Below are positions 30,295 to 36,929 of a stretch of DNA of 37,831 nt, piece by piece. The translations under genes and the position numbers were made by a program. How positions within the stretch are numbered: the stretch's first letter is position 1; every line of letters starts with the position of its first letter. The notes beneath the pieces were generated by a model. The model was not told the DNA's origin, made no database searches, and saw only the letters and a program-made list of their open reading frames with translations. This stretch comes from GWC2-40-17 sp035400705 (GTDB lineage: Bacteria > Patescibacteriota > Patescibacteriia > Magasanikbacterales > UBA10003), in contig DAOMZV010000005.1 of assembly GCA_035400705.1 (NCBI GenBank), forward strand, positions 1 to 37,831, read 5' to 3'.

Positions 30295-31210
30295 AACTCA
30301 TCTTGATCCGGAAAAAGTCAGAAAAGAATTACAATCTTTAGTTCGCAGTGGGGGAGTTAAAACTATCACTACCAAAAGAAGAAAAATCGGTTTAGAAACC
30401 GCCCCAACTTATTCTTTGGAAAGAAAAGGCGTTAGCAGTTATCTTTATCTTTACGATTCTTATCTGCAAGATCCGGAATATAAAAATATTTTAGCCAACA
30501 TAGAAAAAAGGTTGCGCGATTTTGAAATTTTTGGCAAGATAATCAAATTGTCTTCTTTTACCAATCCTCGGGTTTTAATTGAAGATGAAATGCGGCACGG
30601 TATCAAAACCGTAATTATTGTTGGTAACGACGATAGTTTTATTCGTATTTTATCTCGCGCCGCCGATTTGGGAGTTACCTTTGGTTTCATACCAGTGGGA
30701 CAAAAGAAAAATCATTTCGCCGAAGTTTTGGGTATTCCGATAAACGAAAAATCTTGCGAGGTGATTGCCGCTCGTAAAATTGAAAAGTTAGATTATGCCA
30801 CCATAAATAACAAAAATTTTTTTATTTGTTATTTATATGTTCCGTCGGCTAAATTAAAAGTGGAGTGTGATGAAAAGTTTACAGCTGATTTGCGGCATGA
30901 TAGGTTTGAAGTGGCCGTGGCCAATTTATTGCCTCCGCCGTTTGAAAGTCAGAGGTTTCAATTACACCCTCAAGATGGGCACATGGATATTTATTTTCGT
31001 CCAGCTGCTGGTGGTTTGTTGTCTGGTTTGTTAGGTAAGGGAAACAAGAAAAGAAAAATCAGCACTTTCTTTTTTAAGAAAATTTTGTTAAAAATGGAAA
31101 AACCTGCTTTAGTGATTGCCGATGGACGAGAATCTAAAGAGGCTTTAGTGACGATTGAAATAAACAAAAAGAAGCTTTCCTTGATTGTTGGTAAATCACG
31201 TCAGTTTTAG
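30266..31210 (+). CDS. DAGK/LCB5-like lipid-kinase-fold protein, degenerate
   Basis: 314 residues resembling the diacylglycerol kinase catalytic fold. The block VIIVGNDDSFIRILSRAADL (about 117-136) stands where DAGKs have GGDGTxNEVV, and GFIPVGQKKNHFAEVLGIP (about 140-158) matches PLGTGNDFARxLGIP. The nucleotide-binding GGDGT reads GNDDS (120-124), so kinase activity is doubtful. The N-terminal 50 residues are basic and probably disordered. The start ATG overlaps the bactofilin end by 29 bp; a GTG five codons on is possible. tRNA-Val follows by 16 nt. It may be a lipid-binding partner of the bactofilin scaffold, which is a guess from linkage. Confidence 0.7.
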   Translation: MTKTPVKLSKTHLDPEKVRKELQSLVRSGGVKTITTKRRKIGLETAPTYSLERKGVSSYLYLYDSYLQDPEYKNILANIEKRLRDFEIFGKIIKLSSFTNPRVLIEDEMRHGIKTVIIVGNDDSFIRILSRAADLGVTFGFIPVGQKKNHFAEVLGIPINEKSCEVIAARKIEKLDYATINNKNFFICYLYVPSAKLKVECDEKFTADLRHDRFEVAVANLLPPPFESQRFQLHPQDGHMDIYFRPAAGGLLSGLLGKGNKKRKISTFFFKKILLKMEKPALVIADGRESKEALVTIEINKKKLSLIVGKSRQF

Positions 31211-31226
31211 TAAAAAAATAATTTTT

Positions 31227-31303
31227 GGGCAGTTAGCTCAGTTGGTTAGAGCGAACGGTTTACATCCGTTAGGTCATAGGTTCGAATCCTATACTGCCCA
31301 CCA
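31227..31303 (+). tRNA. tRNA-Val (anticodon UAC)
   Basis: Acceptor GGGCAGT/ACTGCCC, D-arm GCTCAGTTGGTTAGAGC, anticodon stem AACGG/CCGTT with loop TTTACAT, T-arm ATAGG TTCGAAT CCTAT. Here the CCA is encoded (31301-31303). It lies 16 nt after the DAGK-like stop, and its terminator starts at the final A of CCA. Confidence 0.96.
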
Positions 31304-31330
31304 AAAAACCCGCTAAAAAGCGGGTTTTTT
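31303..31330 (+). terminator. Terminator after tRNA-Val
   Basis: AAAAAACCCGCT (31303-31314), loop AAAA, AGCGGGTTTTTT (31319-31330). The core matches the uvrA/rplS terminator. Confidence 0.92.
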
Positions 31331-31359
31331 GATTAAATATTGGTTAAGTTAAAAATCTC

Positions 31360-31403
31360 TTGACAGGAATTTTTTTTTAGCACATAATATTGTTCGGTTC
31401 TTT
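31360..31403 (+). promoter_or_regulatory. Promoter and boxA-like site of the 31418 gene
   Basis: TTGACA (31360-31365), 17-nt spacer, CATAAT (31383-31388). GGTTCTTTGAA follows, with GTTCTTT at 31397-31403, closely matching the Gram-positive boxA form. GGAGAGG precedes the ATG. Confidence 0.78.
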
Positions 31404-31417
31404 GAATTGGAGAGGAC

Positions 31418-32023
31418 ATGGTTTACACCACAGAGAAAGATTTAGGGTTAATTAGAGTTTTGCGGTTGAGTGGTATTTTACAAGATTTTGATTTAACTAA
31501 ATGTTGCGATCCCCAGCAATTAATCGTAGTTGATTGCGCCGATGGTTCGCGTAAACTTGAGCTTTTGCTACATCATTACAATTTAGCCAAAACCGCTGAA
31601 GGTAATATAGATGTGGATGAGTGCGTTTTTCACGATCCTTCACTTAATGGGGGCGCCTTACTCCTACACCCCGATTCTCCTTTGGTAACTGAGGAATTGC
31701 GGCAAGATAAGGTTTTGCTTGATAGTATTGAAGGCGGTGTAAAATTTAAACATATGGAGGCTAATGGGCATCGTCCCTTGGTTGTTATTTATGCGCATAC
31801 TCCTTGCGCTGCAGCTACTTCTTTGGGGATGAGTGTAATAGAACAAATGACGTGGTTGGTCAAAGCCAAATTGCGTTTGAAAATTTTACACCCCAACTGG
31901 CGAGTGCTGTGTGCCCTACATGTGTTTAAAGCCAAGTCCCCAACTGATAAGAAAAAGTATGCTTCGTATATTTTTTCTTCTAAGGCTTTTTTGTCTTGGC
32001 TGGAGAAAAATCCTCAGCCTTGA
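31418..32023 (+). CDS. Unknown soluble protein, possible beta-carbonic-anhydrase-like fold
   Basis: 201 residues, soluble, no signal peptide. I do not recognise it with certainty. LIVVDCADGSRK (C40, D42) followed much later by PLVVIYAHTPCAAATSLGM (H127, C130) repeats the order C-x-D...H-x-x-C that holds zinc in beta-carbonic anhydrases, each motif at the end of a hydrophobic strand. One residue is inserted in the first motif (CADGSR against CxDxR), and the usual Gly after the second Cys is Ala. It could be a divergent carbonic anhydrase or another zinc protein of that fold. The start is supported by GGAGAGG. It is a single-gene unit with a strong promoter, boxA-like site and terminator. Confidence 0.6.
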   Translation: MVYTTEKDLGLIRVLRLSGILQDFDLTKCCDPQQLIVVDCADGSRKLELLLHHYNLAKTAEGNIDVDECVFHDPSLNGGALLLHPDSPLVTEELRQDKVLLDSIEGGVKFKHMEANGHRPLVVIYAHTPCAAATSLGMSVIEQMTWLVKAKLRLKILHPNWRVLCALHVFKAKSPTDKKKYASYIFSSKAFLSWLEKNPQP

Positions 32024-32049
32024 TGGTTTAGCTAATTAAAAACAAACGT

Positions 32050-32079
32050 AACAACCGGCGTTAAAGTCGGTTGTTTTTT
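32050..32079 (+). terminator. Terminator of the 31418 gene
   Basis: AACAACCG (32050-32057) with CGGTTGTT (32068-32075), then TTTT. Confidence 0.85.
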
Positions 32080-32080
32080 A

Positions 32081-32109
32081 TTGACCAAAAATTTTTTTCT
32101 TGCTATTAT
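32081..32109 (+). promoter_or_regulatory. Promoter of the tRNA-Leu(GAG) operon
   Basis: TTGACC (32081-32086), 17-nt spacer, TATTAT (32104-32109) with extended TGC. It begins 2 nt after the previous terminator. Confidence 0.75.
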
Positions 32110-32130
32110 AAGCGTAAAGAATTAAAAAAA

Positions 32131-32216
32131 GCGCGGGTGGCGAAATGGCAGACGCACTACCTTGAGGTGGTAGCAGCCGCAAGGCTTTGGAGGTTCGAGT
32201 CCTCTCCCGCGCACCA
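32131..32216 (+). tRNA. tRNA-Leu (anticodon GAG)
   Basis: A class II tRNA: acceptor GCGCGGG/CCCGCGC, anticodon stem CTACC/GGTAG with loop TTGAGGT, long variable arm, T-loop TTCGAGT, and an encoded CCA (32214-32216). The next protein start lies only 10 nt downstream, so 3' processing of the tRNA would create the 5' end of the following message. Confidence 0.96.
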
Positions 32217-32226
32217 ATAATTATTT

Positions 32227-32475
32227 ATGCGTTTTATTTGGCTCATTGGTCTTCCCCTCGGTACCACTTTCATTGTTTACACTGAATGGTTTTTCCAAAA
32301 TTTTGGCACCATTGATTGGGCCGAGGAAAAGTTAGGCAGCAGTGGGGGAACGCGTTTGTTCTATAAACTGTTTGGTTTGGCTATTATTATTTTTTCTTTA
32401 TTAGGAGTTTCGGGCGCTTTAGGGGGAATTGTCTTGGGTATTTTTGGAGGAATGTTTTCTGGTTTTTCAAAATAA
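32227..32475 (+). CDS. Small two-span membrane protein, unknown function
   Basis: 82 residues with two predicted membrane spans (about 2-20 and 50-77). A polar loop (EWFFQNFGTIDWAEEKLGSSGGT) lies between them, and the second span is Gly-rich. I recognise no family. The start is 10 nt after tRNA-Leu(GAG), leaving no room for a Shine-Dalgarno sequence, so a nearly leaderless message is expected after tRNA cleavage. It is first in a four-gene run ending in yraN. Confidence 0.65.
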   Translation: MRFIWLIGLPLGTTFIVYTEWFFQNFGTIDWAEEKLGSSGGTRLFYKLFGLAIIIFSLLGVSGALGGIVLGIFGGMFSGFSK

Positions 32476-32499
32476 TTTTTTGAAAACTAATCAAAATAT

Positions 32500-33054
32500 A
32501 TGATTATTGAAACATCTGGGGGCAGCAAATTATTAGATCCTAATTTTCTTTTACAAAAGTTAGCTGTTAGGCAGAAAATGATCGTAGCGGATTTAGGTTG
32601 TGGGGCTGTGGGTCATTTTGTTTTTCCAACAGCACATTTAGTGGGGAAAGATGGTCAAGTTTACGCCGTAGACATCCAAAAATCAATTTTACAGAATATT
32701 GAAAAACGCGCCGAAACAGAAAATTTAGAAAATATAATTTGCGTTTGGAGCGATTTAGAAAGATATGGAGCAACTAAAGTTGAGAGTGAGAGTGTTGATG
32801 CGGCTCTTCTTATCAATATGTTGTTTCAAAATAAAGATCGTTTAACGATTCTTAAAGAAGCAAGACGTTTATTAAAAATAGGAGGACGTTTATTGGTAGT
32901 AGATTGGATGTTAACTGACGCCCCGTTTGGTCCGCCATTGGAAGGTCGAGTTGATCCGGCCTGGGTGGAACAAATGGCTGATAATTTGGGCTTGCGGTTA
33001 AAAGAAAGATTTACTGCTGGTAAATATCATTATGGTTTAATTTTTGAAAAATAG
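32500..33054 (+). CDS. Class I SAM-dependent methyltransferase (UbiE/Methyltransf_11-like)
   Basis: 184 residues. Motif I is VADLGCGAVGHF (D31-LGCG), which binds S-adenosylmethionine. GQVYAVDIQKSILQNIEKRA supplies the acidic residue for the ribose, VDAALLINMLFQNKDR is motif II-like, and LKIGGRLLVVDW is motif III. It resembles UbiE/MenG-type enzymes, but no quinone pathway is visible here, so the substrate is unknown. It is second in the operon led by tRNA-Leu(GAG). Confidence 0.88.
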   Translation: MIIETSGGSKLLDPNFLLQKLAVRQKMIVADLGCGAVGHFVFPTAHLVGKDGQVYAVDIQKSILQNIEKRAETENLENIICVWSDLERYGATKVESESVDAALLINMLFQNKDRLTILKEARRLLKIGGRLLVVDWMLTDAPFGPPLEGRVDPAWVEQMADNLGLRLKERFTAGKYHYGLIFEK

Positions 33055-33057
33055 CTT

Positions 33058-33459
33058 ATGTATTCAATCACACATCTTTTCTCGTTTCAATATTGGTTCG
33101 GTCAAGCGCCTTTTTTAGGTAAACCGGCTTTATTAACCATGATAATTATTTTTAGTGGCATGTTAATAGCTGGCGCTATAGCCAACGCGGTGGCCAATAA
33201 CAAAAAATCCGACAAAGCTTTGGCTCGCGGTTTGAAAAAAATTGCCAAGTTATTGGGAACGATGGGCGTTTTGGCTTTTATTTTGTTGTTTTTTCGTTAT
33301 GAATTTGTCGCAATTTTTTCTCGTCGCTTTATGTTTGTTCTGTGGTTTGTTGGTTTAATTGGTTGGGTTTTTCCAATTGTTAAATATTTCTTAAAAGTTG
33401 TTCCTCGACAACAGGCCGAAAAAAATGAGCAAGAAAGAATTAAAAAGTATTTACCCTAA
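33058..33459 (+). CDS. Small membrane protein, unknown function
   Basis: 133 residues with three predicted membrane spans (about 25-47, 67-86, 92-113), a basic loop between the first two (NNKKSDKALARGLKKIAK) and a charged C-terminal tail. The family is not recognised. It starts 3 nt after the methyltransferase stop and ends 17 nt before yraN, so it is an operon member. Confidence 0.7.
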   Translation: MYSITHLFSFQYWFGQAPFLGKPALLTMIIIFSGMLIAGAIANAVANNKKSDKALARGLKKIAKLLGTMGVLAFILLFFRYEFVAIFSRRFMFVLWFVGLIGWVFPIVKYFLKVVPRQQAEKNEQERIKKYLP

Positions 33460-33476
33460 ATTTTAATAAGGAGGAT

Positions 33477-33836
33477 ATGAGGACTCAGCAAATCGGGCGC
33501 TATGGAGAAGATTTAGCCGCCCGATTTTTAATTAAACAAGGTTTTAAAATTTTGGCACGCAACTGGCGAACTCGCTACGGCGAATTGGATTTAGTGGTGA
33601 GATTGGGACAAGTCATTCATTTTGTAGAAGTAAAAACTCGGACCAGTTTAAAAACGGGGGAGCCAGAAGAAGCGATCAATCATTTTAAATTGCGACGGTT
33701 ACAATTAGCCGCACAAAGTTTTTTGTGTGCTTATAAATTAGGCGAACCTCAATGCCAGTTTGATTCAGTGGCGATTGTTTTAAATTTAAAAACTGAAACA
33801 GCCAAGATTAGATTAAAAGAAAGTATCTTTTTTTAA
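33477..33836 (+). CDS. yraN: YraN / UPF0102 family endonuclease-like protein
   Basis: 119 residues, the usual family length. The family blocks are GRYGEDLAARFLIKQGFKIL, NWRTRYGELDLV (the E and D of an Archaeal-Holliday-junction-resolvase-like nuclease fold) and IHFVEVKTRTS. Biochemical function is not established for the family; the fold suggests a role in nucleic-acid metabolism. AAGGAGG stands just upstream of the ATG. It is last in the tRNA-Leu(GAG) operon. No clear terminator follows before the next promoter. Confidence 0.9.
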   Translation: MRTQQIGRYGEDLAARFLIKQGFKILARNWRTRYGELDLVVRLGQVIHFVEVKTRTSLKTGEPEEAINHFKLRRLQLAAQSFLCAYKLGEPQCQFDSVAIVLNLKTETAKIRLKESIFF

Positions 33837-33851
33837 ATTTACATCTAGTTC

Positions 33852-33898
33852 TTGACAAGGTGGTGATTTTATGCTAAGATAGGGAGTTATCGTTCTTT
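33852..33898 (+). promoter_or_regulatory. Promoter and boxA-like site of the 33925 gene
   Basis: TTGACA (33852-33857), 17-nt spacer, TAAGAT (33875-33880) with extended TGC. CGTTCTTTAAC at 33891-33901 is the closest match here to the Escherichia coli rrn boxA, 11-12 nt after the -10 box. Confidence 0.85.
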
Positions 33899-33924
33899 AA
33901 CTTTTAATGCTGGGAGGTTCACAA

Positions 33925-34470
33925 ATGAGCAAAAAAAACGATTTTGCGGATGAAGTCTGGTATGTCAAAATAAGTAATAATTTTGGCAAATTTATTAAAA
34001 ATTTGTGGTGGCACCAGTGGTGGTGCCGTGTCTTGGTTGTTTGTATTGTTGTCGCAGCAATATTTTTTTCGGCTTTTAAATTTTTACATTGGTCTGCTGC
34101 CAAACAGCAGCAGACCAAACAGGCCGAAATTACAAACTTTACGGAACTTTGCCAGAAAGTTAATGGTGGGGTTCCCGTGGAAAAAGTTTTTTTGGGGGTT
34201 AATCCCCAATACTTTTGTGAGGCAGCCGACGGTCGTTTGGCCCGTGTGCTGTTCCACTCACAAAACATTTTTGATTGGGTTGATGACAGCAACAGGAACG
34301 ATATCCTTAAGGATTGGGACAGACACGGTCGTGAGGCTTGTACTAAGGCTGGTTTGAAAAATCCGACTTATTTGTCCCAACTGGGTTTCTTCTGCGAAAC
34401 AGAGAACGGGGAACTGCTACCCGTGTTTCATCCGGACGAGAAGTTTGTCCGGCCCCCTGGTCATTATTGA
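33925..34470 (+). CDS. Membrane-anchored protein with a duplicated cysteine motif
   Basis: 181 residues. The ATG at 33925 is chosen over one at 33907 because GGGAGG (33912-33917) stands 7 nt before it and would lie inside the longer frame. A Trp-rich cytoplasmic segment and one membrane span (about 35-56) are followed by an outer domain with two similar units. One runs from ELCQKVNGG to YFCEAADGRLARVLF; the other from EACTKAGLK to FFCETENGELLPVF. Each has a first cysteine and an FCE cysteine, which suggests one disulfide per unit. I recognise no family. It is a single-gene unit with a strong promoter and terminator. Confidence 0.72.
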   Translation: MSKKNDFADEVWYVKISNNFGKFIKNLWWHQWWCRVLVVCIVVAAIFFSAFKFLHWSAAKQQQTKQAEITNFTELCQKVNGGVPVEKVFLGVNPQYFCEAADGRLARVLFHSQNIFDWVDDSNRNDILKDWDRHGREACTKAGLKNPTYLSQLGFFCETENGELLPVFHPDEKFVRPPGHY

Positions 34471-34480
34471 GTGTTAACTT

Positions 34481-34509
34481 AGCTCGACGCGACGCGTCGG
34501 GCTTTTTTA
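34481..34509 (+). terminator. Terminator of the 33925 gene
   Basis: AGCTCGAC (34481-34488) with GTCGGGCT (34496-34503, one G-U pair), then TTTTTT. Confidence 0.88.
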
Positions 34510-34516
34510 TTACAAC

Positions 34517-34545
34517 TTGACAGAATTGTTTGGGAATGCTATAAT
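34517..34545 (+). promoter_or_regulatory. nusA operon promoter (full consensus)
   Basis: TTGACA (34517-34522), exactly 17 nt, TATAAT (34540-34545) with extended TGC. The predicted start is about 34552, just before the attenuator hairpin. Confidence 0.93.
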
Positions 34546-34552
34546 TTATGCA

Positions 34553-34589
34553 GAAACTAGTTTAAATCATTAAACTAGTTCTTTTTTTT
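34553..34589 (+). terminator. Candidate attenuator in the nusA leader
   Basis: An 11-bp stem (34555-34565 with 34570-34580), loop ATCA, followed by C and seven T. It begins within a few bases of the transcription start and 48 nt before the nusA ATG. A weaker all-A:T hairpin (34613-34618 with 34623-34628) followed by T-rich sequence abuts the start codon. Both contain the same 14-mer TTTAAATCATTAAA. Confidence 0.65.
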
Positions 34590-34636
34590 AAATCAAATTT
34601 AAGATATACTTAATTTAAATCATTAAATATTTTTTT

Positions 34637-35875
34637 ATGTCTTCTCCTATCGCTCAAGCAATCAAACAAATTTGTGAGGAAAAAAAATTATCCTACGAAG
34701 CGGTTTTGGATACTATTCAAGCCGCTTTAGCCGCTGCTTATCGTAAAGATTTTGGTGAAAAGAATCAAAATGTTCAAGTTGAGTTCAATCCGGAAACCGG
34801 AGAAATGAACGCTTTTGATATTAAAACTGTGGTCCCCGATGTGGATTTAGAGGCTGAAGCTGTTGAAGTAGAAAAATTAAAAGAAGAATATAATACTAAG
34901 GTAAAAGAGGCAGAGGACCAGGGTTTATCTATTCCTGAGATGGAACCTTACAAACGTTTTAATCCTAAAACCGAATGGATGATTTCTGAAGCTAAGCAAG
35001 AATATCCTAAGGCTAAACTTGATGAAGTGATTCGTCGCCCCTTGGAAATTCCAGCGGCTTTTGGTCGTATGGCTGCCCAAACTGCCAAACAAGTAATTAT
35101 CCAAAAACTCCGCGAAGCTGAAAGAGAAAATATTTTTGGTGAATATAAAGGACGCGAGGGTGAAGTGGTTATTGGTACTGTAGGTCGTCGCGAAGGTCGC
35201 AATATTGTAGTGGATTTGGGTCAGGCTAATGCCTTTTTGCCCCCAGAAGAACAGGTACCTGGTGAGCGTTATAACCCAGGTAGCCGAATTAAGGTTTACG
35301 TTTTGTCTGTGAACATGTCTAATCGCGGCCCAGAAATTCGCGTTTCTCGTTCCACTAATGAAATGGTTAAAAAGATTTTTGAAATGGAAATTCCCGAAAT
35401 TGCTAACGGCATTGTAGAAATTAAAGGTGTGGCTCGCGACGCCGGTTCTCGATCTAAGGTTGCGGTTTATACTAAAGAAGAAAATATTGATCCGATTGGT
35501 TCTTGTATTGGCCAACGTGGTGCCAGAATTCAAACTATCATTGCCGAACTTGGTGGTGAAAAAGTTGATATTGTGTCTTTTGATGAAAATGTCAGCACTT
35601 TTATTGCCAATTCTTTATCTCCTGCTAAAATTTTGTCGGTGGATTTAAATGAAGCGGAAAAATCTGCCTTGGTAAAAGTTGAAGCCGACCAGTATTCTTT
35701 GGCTATTGGTCGTGGCGGTCAAAATGTTCGTTTAGCATCTCGTTTAACAGGTTGGCAGGTAATTGTGGAACAGGTGGGTGGAGAAACTCCAGCTGTCGAA
35801 ATTTCCGAAGAAGCGACTGTTGACGAGGTTGTAGAAGAAACTACCGAAGAAGACGGTTCTACAACAGAAGCCTAA
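34637..35875 (+). CDS. nusA: NusA transcription elongation/termination factor
   Basis: 412 residues. The N-terminal RNA-polymerase-binding domain (about 1-145) is larger than usual because of a charged insertion (about 70-115). An S1 domain follows (GREGEVVIGTVGRREGRNIVVDLG, about 170-240), then two KH domains (IDPIGSCIGQRGARIQTII; QYSLAIGRGGQNVRLASRL). An acidic tail replaces the C-terminal repeats of proteobacterial NusA. It binds nascent RNA and modulates pausing, termination and boxA-dependent antitermination. It is first in an operon with yidC. The leader carries a terminator-like hairpin, so autoregulation is plausible. No Shine-Dalgarno sequence. Confidence 0.97.
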   Translation: MSSPIAQAIKQICEEKKLSYEAVLDTIQAALAAAYRKDFGEKNQNVQVEFNPETGEMNAFDIKTVVPDVDLEAEAVEVEKLKEEYNTKVKEAEDQGLSIPEMEPYKRFNPKTEWMISEAKQEYPKAKLDEVIRRPLEIPAAFGRMAAQTAKQVIIQKLREAERENIFGEYKGREGEVVIGTVGRREGRNIVVDLGQANAFLPPEEQVPGERYNPGSRIKVYVLSVNMSNRGPEIRVSRSTNEMVKKIFEMEIPEIANGIVEIKGVARDAGSRSKVAVYTKEENIDPIGSCIGQRGARIQTIIAELGGEKVDIVSFDENVSTFIANSLSPAKILSVDLNEAEKSALVKVEADQYSLAIGRGGQNVRLASRLTGWQVIVEQVGGETPAVEISEEATVDEVVEETTEEDGSTTEA

Positions 35876-35926
35876 ATAGCGGTTTAAATTATTTAGTTTG
35901 ATTTTTAATCTTAAAATTTTAAAATT

Positions 35927-36661
35927 ATGTTTTCCGCTATTTTTCATTCCGTTATTTATCAGCCGTTGTTTAATGTTTTAATTTTTCTTTATAATATTAT
36001 CCCTGGTCAAGATTTTGGTGTTGTGATAATTTTTGTTACTGTTTTGATGCGTTTAATTTTGTGGCCCTTGTCTAATAAGTCTATTAAGGCCCAAAAATCA
36101 ATGCAAGGTTTACAGCCCAAAATTAATGCTTTAAAAGAGCAGTATAAAGATAATAAAGAAAAATTAGCTCAGGCAACCATGGAACTATACAAGACAGAAA
36201 AGATCAATCCTTTTGCTTCTTGTTTGCCTTTGTTAATTCAATTGCCAATTTTAATGGGCTTTTATTGGGTGTTGAGTGCTGGATTAAAATCACAAAATTT
36301 TGAAGTGCTTTATTCTTTTGTTAATAATCCTGGGACAATTAAAACTTTAGCTTTTGGATTTTTGGATTTAAGTCGTTCTAATATTATCTTGGCTGTTTTG
36401 GCTGGTGCTGCCCAATTTTGGCAAGCCAAAATGTTACCAACTCAGCCGCCAGCTGTTAAGGGTGAAGGTAGTAAGGATGAAAGTATGACCGCCATGATGA
36501 ATAAACAAATGATGTATATGATGCCGTTGATGACCGTGTTTATTGGTGCCACCCTTCCAGCCGGCTTAACTTTATATTGGTTAATTACTACTTTGTTGAC
36601 AGTTTTGCAACAAGTAATCGTATTCAAAAAAACAAATGGTCCTGCCATTATCAAAAATTAA
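35927..36661 (+). CDS. yidC: YidC/OxaA membrane protein insertase
   Basis: 244 residues, the short form without the large periplasmic domain. It starts with a span at about residues 10-25, then has VTVLMRLILWPLSNKSIKAQ with the conserved groove arginine. The basic cytoplasmic hairpin SMQGLQPKINALKEQYKDNKEK follows, then INPFASCLPLLIQLPILMGFYW and C-terminal spans ending TLYWLITTLLTVLQQ. It inserts and folds membrane proteins, with or without SecYEG. It usually sits beside rpmH-rnpA; here it follows nusA. It overlaps the next gene by 26 bp. Confidence 0.96.
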   Translation: MFSAIFHSVIYQPLFNVLIFLYNIIPGQDFGVVIIFVTVLMRLILWPLSNKSIKAQKSMQGLQPKINALKEQYKDNKEKLAQATMELYKTEKINPFASCLPLLIQLPILMGFYWVLSAGLKSQNFEVLYSFVNNPGTIKTLAFGFLDLSRSNIILAVLAGAAQFWQAKMLPTQPPAVKGEGSKDESMTAMMNKQMMYMMPLMTVFIGATLPAGLTLYWLITTLLTVLQQVIVFKKTNGPAIIKN

Positions 36662-36929
36662 AAATCTTCCAGTTTTTACTCAAAGCAATTTGCGGTTGGG
36701 GATTGTGGTGGATATAGAAATAGAAATAGAAAGTCAAACCATTCTGCGTTATATTGTACAGCGAGGACAGATTTTAGGGCGTTTACAAGAACCTCTTTTG
36801 GTCCATCGTAATCAGGTTTTGGAAATCACCAATGAAAGAATAATTGTAGAAGACAGTTTGGGCAAGGAAGAAGTTAAAGAAACACAAGATAGAAGCTCAT
36901 TGTATGAATCTATCGCTCCCAATTATTAA
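36636..36929 (+). CDS. PRC-barrel-like small protein
   Basis: 97 residues, soluble. LSKIKNLPVFTQSNLRLGIV followed by a strand-rich stretch ending RYIVQ, then RNQVLEITNERIIVED, resembles a PRC-barrel, a small beta-barrel found in ribosome-maturation (RimM) and photosynthetic proteins. The C-terminal 25 residues are charged. It overlaps yidC by 26 bp at its start and the next gene by 26 bp at its end, so the three are probably translationally coupled. The function is unknown. Confidence 0.7.
   Translation: MVLPLSKIKNLPVFTQSNLRLGIVVDIEIEIESQTILRYIVQRGQILGRLQEPLLVHRNQVLEITNERIIVEDSLGKEEVKETQDRSSLYESIAPNY

Noticed and set aside
33907..33924. Upstream ATG at 33907 for the cysteine-repeat protein
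   Set aside because: The Shine-Dalgarno sequence GGGAGG would then be coding; the ATG at 33925 is correctly spaced from it.
34925..35533. A 202-codon minus-strand open frame within nusA
   Set aside because: nusA is unmistakable; the antisense product is Asn/Phe/Thr-rich low-complexity sequence with no promoter or ribosome-binding site.
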